This document shows, piece after piece, positions 43,100 to 53,049 of a stretch of DNA of 64,000 nt (position 1 is its first letter; each line of letters opens with the position of its first letter). A program made the translations under genes and the position numbers. The notes under the pieces were generated by a model. The model was not told the origin of the DNA and did no database searches. It worked only from the letters and a program-made list of their open reading frames with translations. The stretch lies in the NCBI GenBank assembly GCA_019096155.1, contig JAHCVI010000002.1, positions 2,976,001 to 3,040,000 on the forward strand. The letters are read 5' to 3'. The stretch is from Staphylotrichum longicolle (lineage: Eukaryota; Ascomycota; Sordariomycetes; Sordariales; Chaetomiaceae).

Positions 43100-44485
43100 A
43101 TGACTGAGACAAACGGCATACCGGCCACCGGAGACGGTCATCAGGAACAGAATGATGCATTGAAAATTGTTATTGTTGGGGGTGGCATCGCAGGGTTAGC
43201 AACGGTGAGTCTGTTCTCAAGTCCTGACGATCCCATCATCTCAGAAAGCGACTCAACTGACACACCCCAGGCCATCGCCCTACGAGGCCCTGGCCGAACT
43301 GTTACCATCCTGGAGCGGTCAAGGATGCTGAAGGAGACCGGCGCCCTGATCTCGCTGCAGCCAAACGCGAGCAAGATCATCTCATCATGGGGCCTCACTC
43401 CCTTTCTTGAGCCATGCGAGCCCATGGTCGATAGGGCGTTTCGCATGTTCGACACGGACGGGAAGCTAGTCCGCGAGATCAACTTTGACTTCGCCAAGTT
43501 TGGGGCCGACCGTGTCGTGTACCATCGCCAGGACCTCCACACCGCGCTCAAGACGGCGGCCACTAGCACCAAGCTTCCGGGACCACCAGTGGAGATTCGG
43601 ACCGCGTCAAGTGTCATATCGTGCGACCCGGACAAAGGGACAGTCACCCTTGAGGGCGATGAAGTAGTCGAAGCCGATATGATCATTGGCGCCGATGGAA
43701 TCCATTCAGTCGTGCGTCAAGAGGTCGTGGGGTCGCCGCGCGAAGCCATCCCAACCGGCACGTCAGCGTACAGGATGCTCCTACCCGCCGAGTCCCTCGC
43801 AGGGCTCGAGATCCCCAAGGACGTACTCGACCTCGCCAAACCGGTCACGACCATGGTCGTGGGCCACGACCGGCGCGTCATCATGGGCCCTGGCCGCGGC
43901 GGCAAGGTCTTTGGCATTGTGGCTCTCGTGCCCGACGAGCAGATGCGCGAGGAGGCGGCAGCCGCTTCCGGCTCATGGGTCGCAACTGGCTCCATGTCGG
44001 CGCTCCTCGAGGCCTTCGCGGGTTTCCCCGCCTGGATGCTCGATCTGTTTCAACGGGCGCCGGAGGTGGCGCTGTGGCAGCTGCGCGATCTGGATCCGCT
44101 CCCGCGCTGGGTGCGCGGCCGCACCATGCTGGTCGGCGACGCGGCCCACGCCATGTTGCCGACGCAGGGGCAGGGTGCCTCGCAGGCCATTGAGGACGCC
44201 GAGGCGCTCCAGGCGTTTATTGCGGACTTGCCCAACCGCCCGACGAAAGAGCAGATTAACGAGGCGCTCCTTCGGGTGTACGAGGCGAGACATGAGCGTG
44301 CGAGCTTGATTCAGGGGTTTAGCCGGGAGCAGGCGAGGCCAGGGACGAGTGTCGGGTCGAACAAGATCACGCTGAATCCGGTTCAGTTCTTGGAGTACAA
44401 TTGCAACTACAGCGGAGCAAAGGACTGGTTGGCAAAGAATGATGTAGCGGCTGCAGTGGGGAATCTGAACATAAATGGCAGCTAA
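43100..44485 (+). CDS. FAD-dependent monooxygenase (salicylate hydroxylase-like)
   Basis: Exons 43100..43204 and 43271..44485 (439 aa). The 66-nt intron (GTGAGT...CCCCAG) has no stop and keeps frame, so an unspliced reading adds 22 residues inside the Rossmann motif; splicing gives VGGGIAGLATAIALRGPGRTVTILE, the expected dinucleotide-binding fingerprint. Further family marks are ADMIIGADGIHSVVR (the DG motif) and MLVGDAAHAMLPTQGQGASQAIEDA (the GD motif contacting FAD ribityl), followed by a C-terminal helix region. Group A flavoprotein monooxygenases hydroxylate aromatic or enol substrates with NAD(P)H. It is paired head-to-head with the MFS gene, and downstream is the regulator gene in the same orientation. 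Confidence 0.94.
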   Translation: MTETNGIPATGDGHQEQNDALKIVIVGGGIAGLATVSLFSSPDDPIISESDSTDTPQAIALRGPGRTVTILERSRMLKETGALISLQPNASKIISSWGLTPFLEPCEPMVDRAFRMFDTDGKLVREINFDFAKFGADRVVYHRQDLHTALKTAATSTKLPGPPVEIRTASSVISCDPDKGTVTLEGDEVVEADMIIGADGIHSVVRQEVVGSPREAIPTGTSAYRMLLPAESLAGLEIPKDVLDLAKPVTTMVVGHDRRVIMGPGRGGKVFGIVALVPDEQMREEAAAASGSWVATGSMSALLEAFAGFPAWMLDLFQRAPEVALWQLRDLDPLPRWVRGRTMLVGDAAHAMLPTQGQGASQAIEDAEALQAFIADLPNRPTKEQINEALLRVYEARHERASLIQGFSREQARPGTSVGSNKITLNPVQFLEYNCNYSGAKDWLAKNDVAAAVGNLNINGS

Positions 44486-45250
44486 GTCTGGGGCTGTACA
44501 GAGTGGAAACAGCCCTGAGGGATGAAATATCGTCTGAGAAGCCAACAGTTCAATCACAAGCCTTCAGTTGTCAACCCCTAACAGCTTCACTTCAGGTAGC
44601 TTCAATATCACTCTTACAAGGATGGTATGTTGTTTCTCTGTTGATCTGAGAACTTTTGAATGCAATCCAGTCCTCAAATTACTAGGACGAGGTGACGGAA
44701 ACAATCAAGAACTGTTTTCCTTCCGGTTAAACCCCAACGCAAGATGATGGCTTGGATGGTATGTACCTATGGAACTTGTCTCTCAACATCGATCTCACGC
44801 GTTAGGTGAAAATAAGCCAGCACTCGATATGTTCATCAAGTTCAGGCGATACTAACCACACAAGCAGAGCGTGAAGAACGTCGCGCCTTACAATACCACG
44901 ATTACCGCAAGCCGCGATACGGACCCGAGATCGGAATGTGGAGGAGTTGGGAGCGGGGGTGGGGGCGAGATCTCTTGGGAATAAAGCTTGTTCAAGACAG
45001 TGGCCAACCAAGGCTGAGAGATTCCCAATCTCGAGCAGGCATAATCCCTGGACATTTTTGACATGCTCAGCAGACCCGAGAACCCCGCATGGAGGACTGA
45101 AAGGGGGAACATCCTCAAGAGCTCAACCGACCCTTCGGTGCTCCGAGTCCTCCCCAATTTTGGGTCTCAACCGAGCCGCAGCAACTCTACCGAAACCGTG
45201 CTCTGATCCTACCAATCACAGGCTGCATTTCTGAAGTTTAGCTACATTAG
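44486..45250. promoter_or_regulatory. Promoter region of the Zn2Cys6 regulator gene
   Basis: Contains TCGG-TGCT-CCGA at 45135-45146 (inverted CGG half-sites) and CCGAGCCG at 45171-45178 (reverse CGGCTCGG), 73-116 bp before the ATG. No other gene seen in this 0.77 kb. Confidence 0.5.
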
Positions 45251-47700
45251 ATGCTTCCCTCCTTCCCAGTTACTTTCGGAAGCCCAGGTCAACTACCCGG
45301 CCCGGCAGACGCAGGCCATGCTCATGGCCCGACCCCAGACCCAACGCCACGAGACTCCACAGTCGACCCTGCGGCGCGTCGCAAACCCACGCGACTCTCG
45401 TTGGCCTGCAACACATGCAGAAAACGCAAGGTGCGCTGCGACGCTGGGCAACCCAAGTGCGGCAACTGCACTGTCCGGAAAGAAACGTGTGAGACCACAG
45501 ACCTCAGGAGACATGGCCATGGGTCCACGCCGAGAGCACGGGGGTTCCCTGGAAACCGTGGGAGGCGGCGGTCTCTGGTGAGGTCAGAGCCGGACGCGGT
45601 GATGCACCTTGAGAGCTGGACGGGGTCAAATGCGAGCACCGCGGGTTTGGAGCAAGACCAACCATCGGTGTTGGCGAGCCTGGGAGAGCAGGTGCCCCAG
45701 CAAACACCTGGAGAAGACGCTTACAGCCCGTCGGAGCCGGCAGCATCGCCCAACCTCCAACATGGCAGGATAGGGGAAGCAGGAGCAATATCGTGGGTCT
45801 CACGGGCTTACCGCGAGGTGCACGATATGGCACCTTCCCAAGAACCCGCCCCTGGTGGGACACCGGATGCCGTCGTCAACACCGATGACACCTCATACAG
45901 GGTCAAGGTAAGCAGCGTCCCCTTCCTACCTCTGATCCCGGAGCCCTGATAAATGTCCTGTGTCTTCCAAAGTTTGTTGGCGGGACAAGCGTGCAGTGCC
46001 TCTTTGCCTTCATCGACCTCCACGCAGGGGCCAAGGGGCTACCTCCGGTCAGCCCGCAGTTTCGTCACGGGATGCGACATTACGAGGAGTTTCCCGTACC
46101 CCTCGGGCGCGAGTTACCACCGCTGCCTTCGCGGCAGATACTGCTTAGCTATGTCGATACCTTCGTCACAAACATCTGGCCGCTATTTCCAGCCTTTGAC
46201 CGTGCCGACCTCGAAGCAGACATTCAGCGCCTGCTGGAGATACAAGAAGCTGCGCCGAGCGGGTTAAAGGAAAAGATCACGGCAAAAGACTTGCCCAGCC
46301 TGGCCATGATATATGTGATAGCCTGCATCGGCATTGACGAAAAGGCGAGCCGCGTGTCGGACGAGAGTACGCAATATCTGCAAGCCTGCTACAGCCTCAG
46401 CGCCCACATAACAGGCATGCCATATCTCAAGAGCGTTCAGGCGCTTCTCCTCCTGGCTCTAGCCCTCCATGGACAGGCTCGGGATGGACAGGCCTGGTAC
46501 GTCGTCGGCCAGGCCATCCGGCTTGCCCAGTCGCTTGGCCTCCACAAGCGCCTCCCCGCCAGCACAAAGGGGGGTTATCGGGCTAACCACGACCTGCATA
46601 GACGGCTGTGGTGGTCGTGCTTCTCACTGGAGAAGCTCCTCCAGCTGGAGTGCGGCCGCCCGTCCAGCACCTACCGTGGCGACTTTGACCGGACGCTCCC
46701 TGCCGTACCGAGTGTGTCGTCTGCGGACAACCCTCCGGACTATTTCATGGCGTGGGTGTCGCTGGCGGGTATCCTGGGCAGGATATCAGACAGGCTGTAC
46801 TCGCGCAACTTCTCCAACTCGGGGGAGCTGTTCCTCGAGATTTGCGCTCTCGACCAGGCCCTCCTGGACTGGGACCGCCGCCTCCCTGAGAGCCTGCGGC
46901 CTCAGTCCGAGGGATTGGCGTATCTTGAGGAAGGCAGCCACTCTGTCCTCGCTAGCTTTCTCGCTCAGCAATACTTTTCGGTCAGTCAATACCCCTGGAA
47001 CCCCCTTCCCTTCGTCACCCCAGTTGGCGAGCTGACACGTCTCCCCAAGGCACAAATCACCATCCTCCGCTCCTCCCTCATCTTCCCGCACCAGAGCTTC
47101 CTCGCCGAAATCCAAAAGCGCTCCAGTGCGCTCTCCCCCGCGTCCGCCTCCCGCCTCCTGCGGGGACCCGCCCTCTGTGCCGGCGCCGCCCGCGCCATCG
47201 CCGTCCAGACGCTGCAGCTCGCCGACCGCCGCCGCAGCACGCACTCCACCGTCCTGGGCGCGGGCCAGGCGTTCCTCGCCGCCGTCGTCCTTGCCTTTGG
47301 CGTCCTCCGCGAGCCGGCGTCCCGGCTGGCGAGGGCCGACGTCGAGCTGCTCTGCTCGGTCACGGAGCACGTCGAGGAGTTTTACCTGCAGTGGGGCCAG
47401 GACGAGGCGTTTGTGGGGATCTTTGGCCAGCTGAGGGAGAGGGTCTTGTCTGTTTTCCGGGATGGGGGTGGTGGTGGTGGCTTGCGAACGGGAGCTGGGG
47501 GTTTACCGCAGCGGGGTGCAGGTGCTGGCGAGCCGGGGGAGGAGTGTGACGGCCTGGCGCAGGGTGCTCATCACGGTCACGGTGCTGTGTCAGTGCCGCT
47601 GATGGGGCTCAACGCTTTGATGGACTTTGACATGGGTCTCATTGGCGGGCCGGAGTTTTGCAGTCTGATAGAGTCTGACTTTTCGTGCTGGGGGGCTTGA
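45251..47700 (+). CDS. Zn2Cys6 transcription factor with fungal-specific TF domain
   Basis: Exons 45251..45907 and 45973..47700 (794 aa); the 65-nt intron begins GTAAGC and joins SYRVK to FVGGTSVQCLF. The binuclear zinc cluster lies at ~53-80: CNTCRKRKVRC then CGNCTVRKETC, i.e. C-x2-C-x6-C-x6-C-x2-C-x6-C. A basic, disordered linker of ~140 residues follows, then the fungal-specific (middle homology) domain from ~235 on, with LLSYVDTFVTNIWPLFPAFD, HITGMPYLKSVQALLLLA, VGQAIRLAQSLGLHKRLP and RRLWWSCFSLEKLLQLECGRPS. The C-terminus is Gly-rich and acidic, suited to activation. Location and the CGGYTCGG octamers nearby suggest a pathway-specific and self-regulating factor. Confidence 0.94.
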
Positions 47701-47934
47701 ATTGGCGTCTTCATATCTTATTCTAGGGAAGAATAACTCGGACATCCCTCCGGCCACTTCATCTAGTACCTAGATCACTTAAAGATATCCGAAACCCTGG
47801 GCAAGCACGCTATCTCTGCCCCTGTTTCACATGCGTCATGGGCAACAAGAATCAACCCACAATCTTCTCCCTGTAACTGTCGGCCGAGCAAGTTACCTAA
47901 GGTACCTAATTACCAGTCACCAACTACCCCTTCC

Positions 47935-49545
47935 TTAATCCTCTCCCAAACACCCCTCCATCACAACCCTAACCAACCCCTCCAAAAACCCCTCCACCTC
48001 CCCCTTCCCATGCCACGCCTCATTAAACACCACACTCACCTCCAACCTCCCCCGAAACGTCCCCAAGAACACCCCGAGCCCATTCCCCAGCTCCTCCCCC
48101 GTCACCCACGGCTCGTCCACCCTCACCCGCCACCCGCCGCCGCCCCCTTCCCAGTCGGGCTTGATCAGCCGGTCGTCAATCACGCCCATGCTCGAGATGG
48201 ACACGGACGGCGTCTCGCTCGGCTCTGGCACGGGAACCGCGCGGGCCGTGTCGTCATCGTCGTCGTCGTTGTCGAGAGCGAGAGCGGAGGCGGGTAGGGA
48301 AGGGGTGGCGTCCGCCCAGATGTGGGGTGCGAGGGCGTAGTGGTCGGCGTCGTCGCGGACCGAGTGGTAGTGCGCTTTGATTTGGGCGAGGGCGTCGAGG
48401 AACTCCGCCGCAGCGGCGGCGCCGGAGGAGTGGGAGGAAGCGGTGGCGGGCATGGTGACGGTGAGTTTGCCGCCCGAGACGGAGTGGTAGACGGAGGCGC
48501 AGTGGGCGGGGGTGTTGAAGGGGGGTTGGCAGGCGGGGCGCTCGTTGCGGAGGAGGTAGCTGTTGTAGCGGAGGTGGGTAATGGCGGTTTCTTCTCGGGA
48601 AGAAGGGTGGTGGGAGAGGTAGATGTCGCGCATGGTGAGGGCGATGGCGGCATGGAAAGCGTGGGTGGGGGTTGCGCCGAGGGGTTTGAGAGCTGCGAGG
48701 AGGGCGGCGGTTTGGGATTGGGAGAGGTTGCGGGAGACGCGTTGGTGGCGGGAGGGGAGAAGAGCTCCACGTGTGAAAGGGAGAGTGAGGTCGCAGACTG
48801 AAGGGTCGCTGGATGTCTGGGCTTTGTCGGCCCGGAGAGCGGCGAGCTTGGCGGTCTGTCCGGGGGTGAGTATGGAAGGGACCTTGGCGGCTACCCGGTA
48901 GGGAGGACTGAGACGGGATGTTTCTTCCCCGTTGAGGAATGAAGAGAAGGTCGCCGATGGGTGGGGCAGGGTCGAGGCGAACAGGGCCGTGAACTGGTTG
49001 AAGAGAAGCAGAGTCCCGATGCCGTCGATGACATCGTGCGGGGAGCGAAGTACAAGATCGCGGCGGACGACGGATGGCGAGGACTGAGGTGGAATGATAA
49101 CACACAAGGTGGCCACGGAGGGGGCCGGAGGGTCCGAGTTGGCCCACTCGACGCCGGTTTGGCCGGTTGAGATGGGCTTGAAAGTGGCCTCAAGCCATGC
49201 CTCCTGGGCAGCTTTATCAGGGACGGTCTGATAGATCTTGATCCACTTCTGAGCTCCAACATCCCACTTGACCTGGGATGCAATCGTGGGAAGCTCGTGT
49301 CTCAGGCAAAGCCAGGCGGCACGGAGAGACTTGTCCACGAGGTCGGCGGTGGTTTGGGGGGAGGCATTCTCCGGCACATCAATAGTCAAGGAGATGTGGC
49401 CGGTTATGGCAAAGTGCATACGGCCGCTGCCTTCGTAGAGTTTGATGAGGGAGGAGTAAAAGATCTCTGCCTCGTCAGCGTCCCGCTGCCAGACGCCGGG
49501 AGACGCTTCATGCCACCTGTAGCTGTCGTCGTGCGTAGGAGCCAT
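47935..49545 (-). CDS. HxxxDG acyltransferase (CAT/condensation-fold superfamily)
   Basis: A single exon of 536 aa starting MAPTHDDSYRWHEASPGVW. The catalytic motif HDVIDG (H-x-x-x-D-G) lies at ~170 in VLRSPHDVIDGIGTLLLFNQ, the hallmark of acyl-CoA-dependent acyltransferases with the chloramphenicol acetyltransferase fold. ATPTHAFHAAIALTMRD at ~300 and the C-terminal GLGVFLGTFRGRLEVSVVFNEAW support two-lobed architecture. The length fits fungal O-acetyltransferases that decorate secondary metabolites. An Asp-run (NDDDDDDD) is encoded near 48255. Convergent with the regulator gene and divergent from the third MFS. No CGGYTCGG octamer in its promoter, so membership in the same regulon is uncertain. 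Confidence 0.85.
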   Translation of the reverse strand: MAPTHDDSYRWHEASPGVWQRDADEAEIFYSSLIKLYEGSGRMHFAITGHISLTIDVPENASPQTTADLVDKSLRAAWLCLRHELPTIASQVKWDVGAQKWIKIYQTVPDKAAQEAWLEATFKPISTGQTGVEWANSDPPAPSVATLCVIIPPQSSPSVVRRDLVLRSPHDVIDGIGTLLLFNQFTALFASTLPHPSATFSSFLNGEETSRLSPPYRVAAKVPSILTPGQTAKLAALRADKAQTSSDPSVCDLTLPFTRGALLPSRHQRVSRNLSQSQTAALLAALKPLGATPTHAFHAAIALTMRDIYLSHHPSSREETAITHLRYNSYLLRNERPACQPPFNTPAHCASVYHSVSGGKLTVTMPATASSHSSGAAAAAEFLDALAQIKAHYHSVRDDADHYALAPHIWADATPSLPASALALDNDDDDDDTARAVPVPEPSETPSVSISSMGVIDDRLIKPDWEGGGGGWRVRVDEPWVTGEELGNGLGVFLGTFRGRLEVSVVFNEAWHGKGEVEGFLEGLVRVVMEGCLGED

Positions 49546-50132
49546 GGTGAAGTGTATGTGGTCTAGACAGTGAACTTTGTGAGGTGTAGAAGCAAAATAG
49601 TCCCATGGCTAGAAAGCCGACTCTTATATGCACTTTGAACGTCTTGAGACTTGGCTTCCCCACGATCCGTCGTTGCGGTTGTGCAAGTTTGACCCGATTC
49701 TCGGCAAACTCTCCCGGTCCTCTCCGCTGGTGTGAACCATCCCGTACGCTTCGAGGAATACTCGAGGACCTCGTGAGCAGTCTGCCCAGGTTTTGTTCGA
49801 CTCATGAAGCCGGAGTTCAGCCAGGTCCTTGATCCGTTGCCGAACGGTGCGGGTAAAAGGGGGATGTTCGCCCGCTTATTCCCCCTGCCATTCCCCGAAG
49901 ATTAGCCATCCCGGCACGATGACGCGCTTCCCCACAGGCTCGCTTGTCGATGTGGAAATCCCATGTGGGCAGGATGGAACAAGGGTCAGTGAAGCATCAA
50001 GAATATATTCACCTGACCCCATTGGGGAGTAAAGTGGCCGGCACTGCCATCCGTGAGCCATCAGTGTGGCCGCCCTTCTCGTCTCATCCCTTCACGCTCA
50101 GTCATTGTTCTTTGCTGACCACCACAGCCAGA
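49546..50132. promoter_or_regulatory. Divergent promoter between acyltransferase and third MFS
   Basis: 587 bp. I found no CGGYTCGG octamer here. Contains CTCGAGGA-type repeats near 49750-49775. Confidence 0.5.
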
Positions 50133-51640
50133 ATGTCCACTTCAACAACAACAGCAACAACCACAGCCCCAACCCACCACGGGTCCTCCCCCATCCCCCT
50201 TCAGCCCCTCAACTCCCACCATCATGATCCCCCCACCGCCTCCCTCTCACCCTCTCCCACACCCCTCGCTGAACCTCCCGGTCCGAAAACCCCCCTCCTC
50301 AAACTCCTCTCCACCGGCCTCTCCTTCTTCGTAGCCGGCCTCAACGACGGCGCCCTCGGCGCGCTCATCCCGCACCTCCTGCGGTCCTACGGCATCACGA
50401 CGGCGCTCGTCTCGGTGTTTTACGCCGGCACGCTGGCCGGCTGGGTGGCGGCCGCGCTCACGTCGACGCACCTCGCGCAGCGGCTGCGGCTGGGCAGCCT
50501 GCTGGCGCTGGGCGCGGGCCTGCGGCGGCGGCGCACGCGCTGCGGTGCGGGTGGGAGGTGCCCTTTGGCGTGTTTGTCGCGGGCGGGTTCGGCGAGCCTG
50601 GGCCAGGCGTGGCAGGATACGTGGGGGAATACGTTTGTGGCGTCGCTGGCGACGGTTGCGCCGACGTCGACGGGGAGGGTGTAGAGCAGGGGCCCGAGGG
50701 GAAGAAGGGAACGGGATCGGTGCATAGGTTGGCTCGGGTTCATCCATGCCATGTACATGGCGGGATGTCTGGTTGCGCCGTTTGGGGCGGCTAGTATCGC
50801 CGCGGGGGGCCGGTGGTGGCTGTATTATACCGTGCCGTTGGGGTTGGGGGTGGTGAATCTGGCCTTGGTTCTGGTCGCGTTCCGGGATTCGCTGGGACTT
50901 GAGAGGAGAGGCACCCAGATGGCTGACGGAGACGGAGCCCAAGGAAAGAAGAATGCTTCGAGTCTGATCAAGGACGCCCTCAGCCAGAAGAACGTCTGGC
51001 TTCTGGGTCTATTCTTCTTCTTCTATCTGGGTGTAGTCATCACGGCTGGCGGGTGGGTCGTCGAGTACCTCGTCGACGTCCGGAACGGGGATATTGCGCA
51101 GATGGGCTATGTCCCTGCTGGGTTCAGTGGTGGCTGCTTGCTGGGGAGGATACTGCTGCCTGAGCCGACACACCGGTTCGGAGAGAAGAAGATGATGTTC
51201 ATTTATTGCGTCCTTTGCTTTGCGTTTCAGCTTCTCTTCTGGCTGTGAGTATCCCTCTTGCACAGTGTCATCGACGAAGCTGACCGGTGGCAGGGTGCCA
51301 AACATCATCGCCGCTTCTGTTGCCATCAGTTTTCTTGGCTTCTTCTCCGGACCATTCTTTGCGACGGTGAGTCGAATGAATTCCTACCCGAGAGTTCAAA
51401 ACTGACACCATGCAGGCCATCTCGGTTGGCACCAGGCTCTTCCCTGCCGAAATCAGCCCCACGGCCATCTCCTTTGTCTTCGTCTTTGCTCAATCAGGTG
51501 GATCTTTCTTCCCCATTGTCACAGGTGTGATCGGGGCGCATGCAGGCGTCGCGGTGATGCAGCCCATTCTGGTCGGCTTGATCGTTGCCATGACCATCAG
51601 CTGGCTGCTTGTTCCGCAGCCCAAGGGAAAGATGACATAA
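50133..51640 (+). CDS. MFS transporter (BSC6-like), with several frame disruptions
   Basis: Starts MSTSTTTATTTAPTHHG at the ATG at 50133, with a Ser/Thr/Pro-rich N-terminus. The first helices (STGLSFFVAGLNDGALGALIPHL, LVSVFYAGTLAGWVAAAL) are clear. From ~50520 the coherent protein hops frame: AHALRCGWEVPFGVFVAG is in one frame, SLGQAWQDTWGNTFVASL is back in the first, and the next segment, GWLGFIHAMYMAGCLVAPF at 50727, cannot be reached by any GT-AG intron I could find. The rest is regular: exon to 51244, 51294..51366 and 51416..51640, with joins FWL-VPNIIAAS and PFFAT-AISVGTRLFPAEI. Either assembly errors in GC-rich DNA or a decaying gene. Family: sugar/metabolite-type MFS with 12 helices expected. 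Confidence 0.7.
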
Positions 51641-51718
51641 GCGTCAGGTGGTGGCTTTGGTATTGGTTGTATTCCAAAATCAGGGGTATCACAGAGTATT
51701 AGTAGAGTCCTCACAGTC

Positions 51719-52324
51719 CTATAACCTCGAACCCTCCCCACGCCATTTCTCCTCCAGCTCGATGAGCGCCTGGAGCACCCCGCGAGTTGCGCTCCCTTCC
51801 AGGGTACCCTTCCCGCTCCCCGAGACCTTGCTGAGCACGAAGTCCGACACGGCCTCCTTGTCCCTCCCCTGTGGCCTCCCAATCCCTATCGAGATGCGCG
51901 CCCACTTGCCCGCGGGGTTGGCCTTGAGCGACCCGTTCACGCTCTTGATTCCGTTGTGCCCGCGGTGGCTCCTCGACCAGTCCCTGATCTTGACGACGCC
52001 CAATTCCTCCTCCAGATCGTCGTGCACAAGCACCACCCCGGCTTCTGATGGTGCGAGTCCGCCCTGGGTGACGAGTTCCTTGTAGGCTGCGGCGACCCAG
52101 GGTCCAGACACGTTCATGTACGTTGGGCTTTGAAGGAGGGAGTATCGTGACCCGAGCGAAGCCTGGGCATTCTGCTTGCCGATGCGCTGCTTTGAGAAGG
52201 CAGGCTGCTGTGGACCGAGTTGGCGCTGCAATGATCCGAGCACCATGTGGCCCGCTGAGTGCCAGGTGTTGAAATATTCGCCCGGATTCCCGAGGCTAAT
52301 GACGAGGATGCGCCGTAGTGACAT
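51719..52324 (-). CDS. Peptidyl-tRNA hydrolase (bacterial-type Pth)
   Basis: From the ATG at 52324 the protein is 201 aa and begins MSLRRILVISLGNPGEYFNTWHSAGH. Catalytic and substrate residues are in place: His in NTWHSAGH, Asn in PTYMNVSG, Asp in VLVHDDLEEELG and Asn in SHRGHNGIKS. The enzyme cleaves the ester bond of prematurely released peptidyl-tRNA; in fungi this type is mitochondrial. The frame is open and basic upstream (KPKFTLETPVEPPEP, TKRRAQ), so a longer N-terminal targeting region, possibly from a spliced upstream exon, is likely but not resolved. It overlaps nothing; the 3' ends of this gene and the third MFS are ~80 bp apart. Confidence 0.88.
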   Translation of the reverse strand: MSLRRILVISLGNPGEYFNTWHSAGHMVLGSLQRQLGPQQPAFSKQRIGKQNAQASLGSRYSLLQSPTYMNVSGPWVAAAYKELVTQGGLAPSEAGVVLVHDDLEEELGVVKIRDWSRSHRGHNGIKSVNGSLKANPAGKWARISIGIGRPQGRDKEAVSDFVLSKVSGSGKGTLEGSATRGVLQALIELEEKWRGEGSRL

Positions 52325-53049
52325 GTCGTCCGATGCTTCGGAATCCAGTGGTTCTGGGGGTTCGACTGGGGTCTCCAGAGTGAATTTGGGCTTTCGTCGG
52401 GGAGCCGTTTTGGCGGTGGCTTCTGTATTTTGCGCTCGGCGCTTTGTCGGCTCCAGTCGGCGGGGCAAAGGAATGGAAGTGCAGATCGCGCGTGAGATCG
52501 TGGGAGGGTGTTTTTCGTTCTGTAAAGGAGAGAAATTCCCACGATCGAACTGGACCTTCTGTCGGCTTATACACCAAGAAGCTCGAGGCCTCCGCCGCCG
52601 AGTGACTCAATCGGTTCGTCTCCAAATTAGAGTTCGCAAGGCTGACAAGATGGGATTGCTCAGCAGCCAAAGAGTCCAAACGCCAATTGGATGCTCAGCC
52701 GACCAAGCAGGGCCCTGCTGCGACCCACCCACCGGGGCCCGTGCCGAAAGTGGCTTGTGAACGCTGACGTCGTTGGATGCCCAGGCGGGTTTTACGCGGG
52801 GCCCGGCACTGCAAACAGCGGCACCGCCACAGGCAACTTTCGTCACCTTTCCCATGCTCCTCCAGGCACAGCAAGGATCCTGGCTGATGCTGGCCACTCG
52901 CGGCGCATTCTTGTGAACTTCAACTCCATCGCCATTGCAAGACGAAGACTTTCACGACGGCCTTCGACCTTCGGCTGCTGCCCACTGCACGAGCCTAATT
53001 GATACCCCAAACCTACGAGCCCGACGAACAGGAACAACAACAGTCCACC
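52325..53049. other. Divergent promoter of pth and RVS161 homologues
   Basis: 725 bp. May include an upstream exon of the Pth gene (a CTTTACAG acceptor-like site is readable on the minus strand near 52520). No other gene identified. Confidence 0.45.

Noticed and set aside
51174..51181. Another CGGTTCGG copy
   Set aside because: Lies inside the coding sequence of the third MFS; treated as chance, not as a regulatory site.
47935..51640. Reading the acyltransferase and MFS as part of a trichothecene-type pathway
   Set aside because: Only a superfamily-level HxxxDG match is visible, and no terpene synthase or P450 lies in the window.
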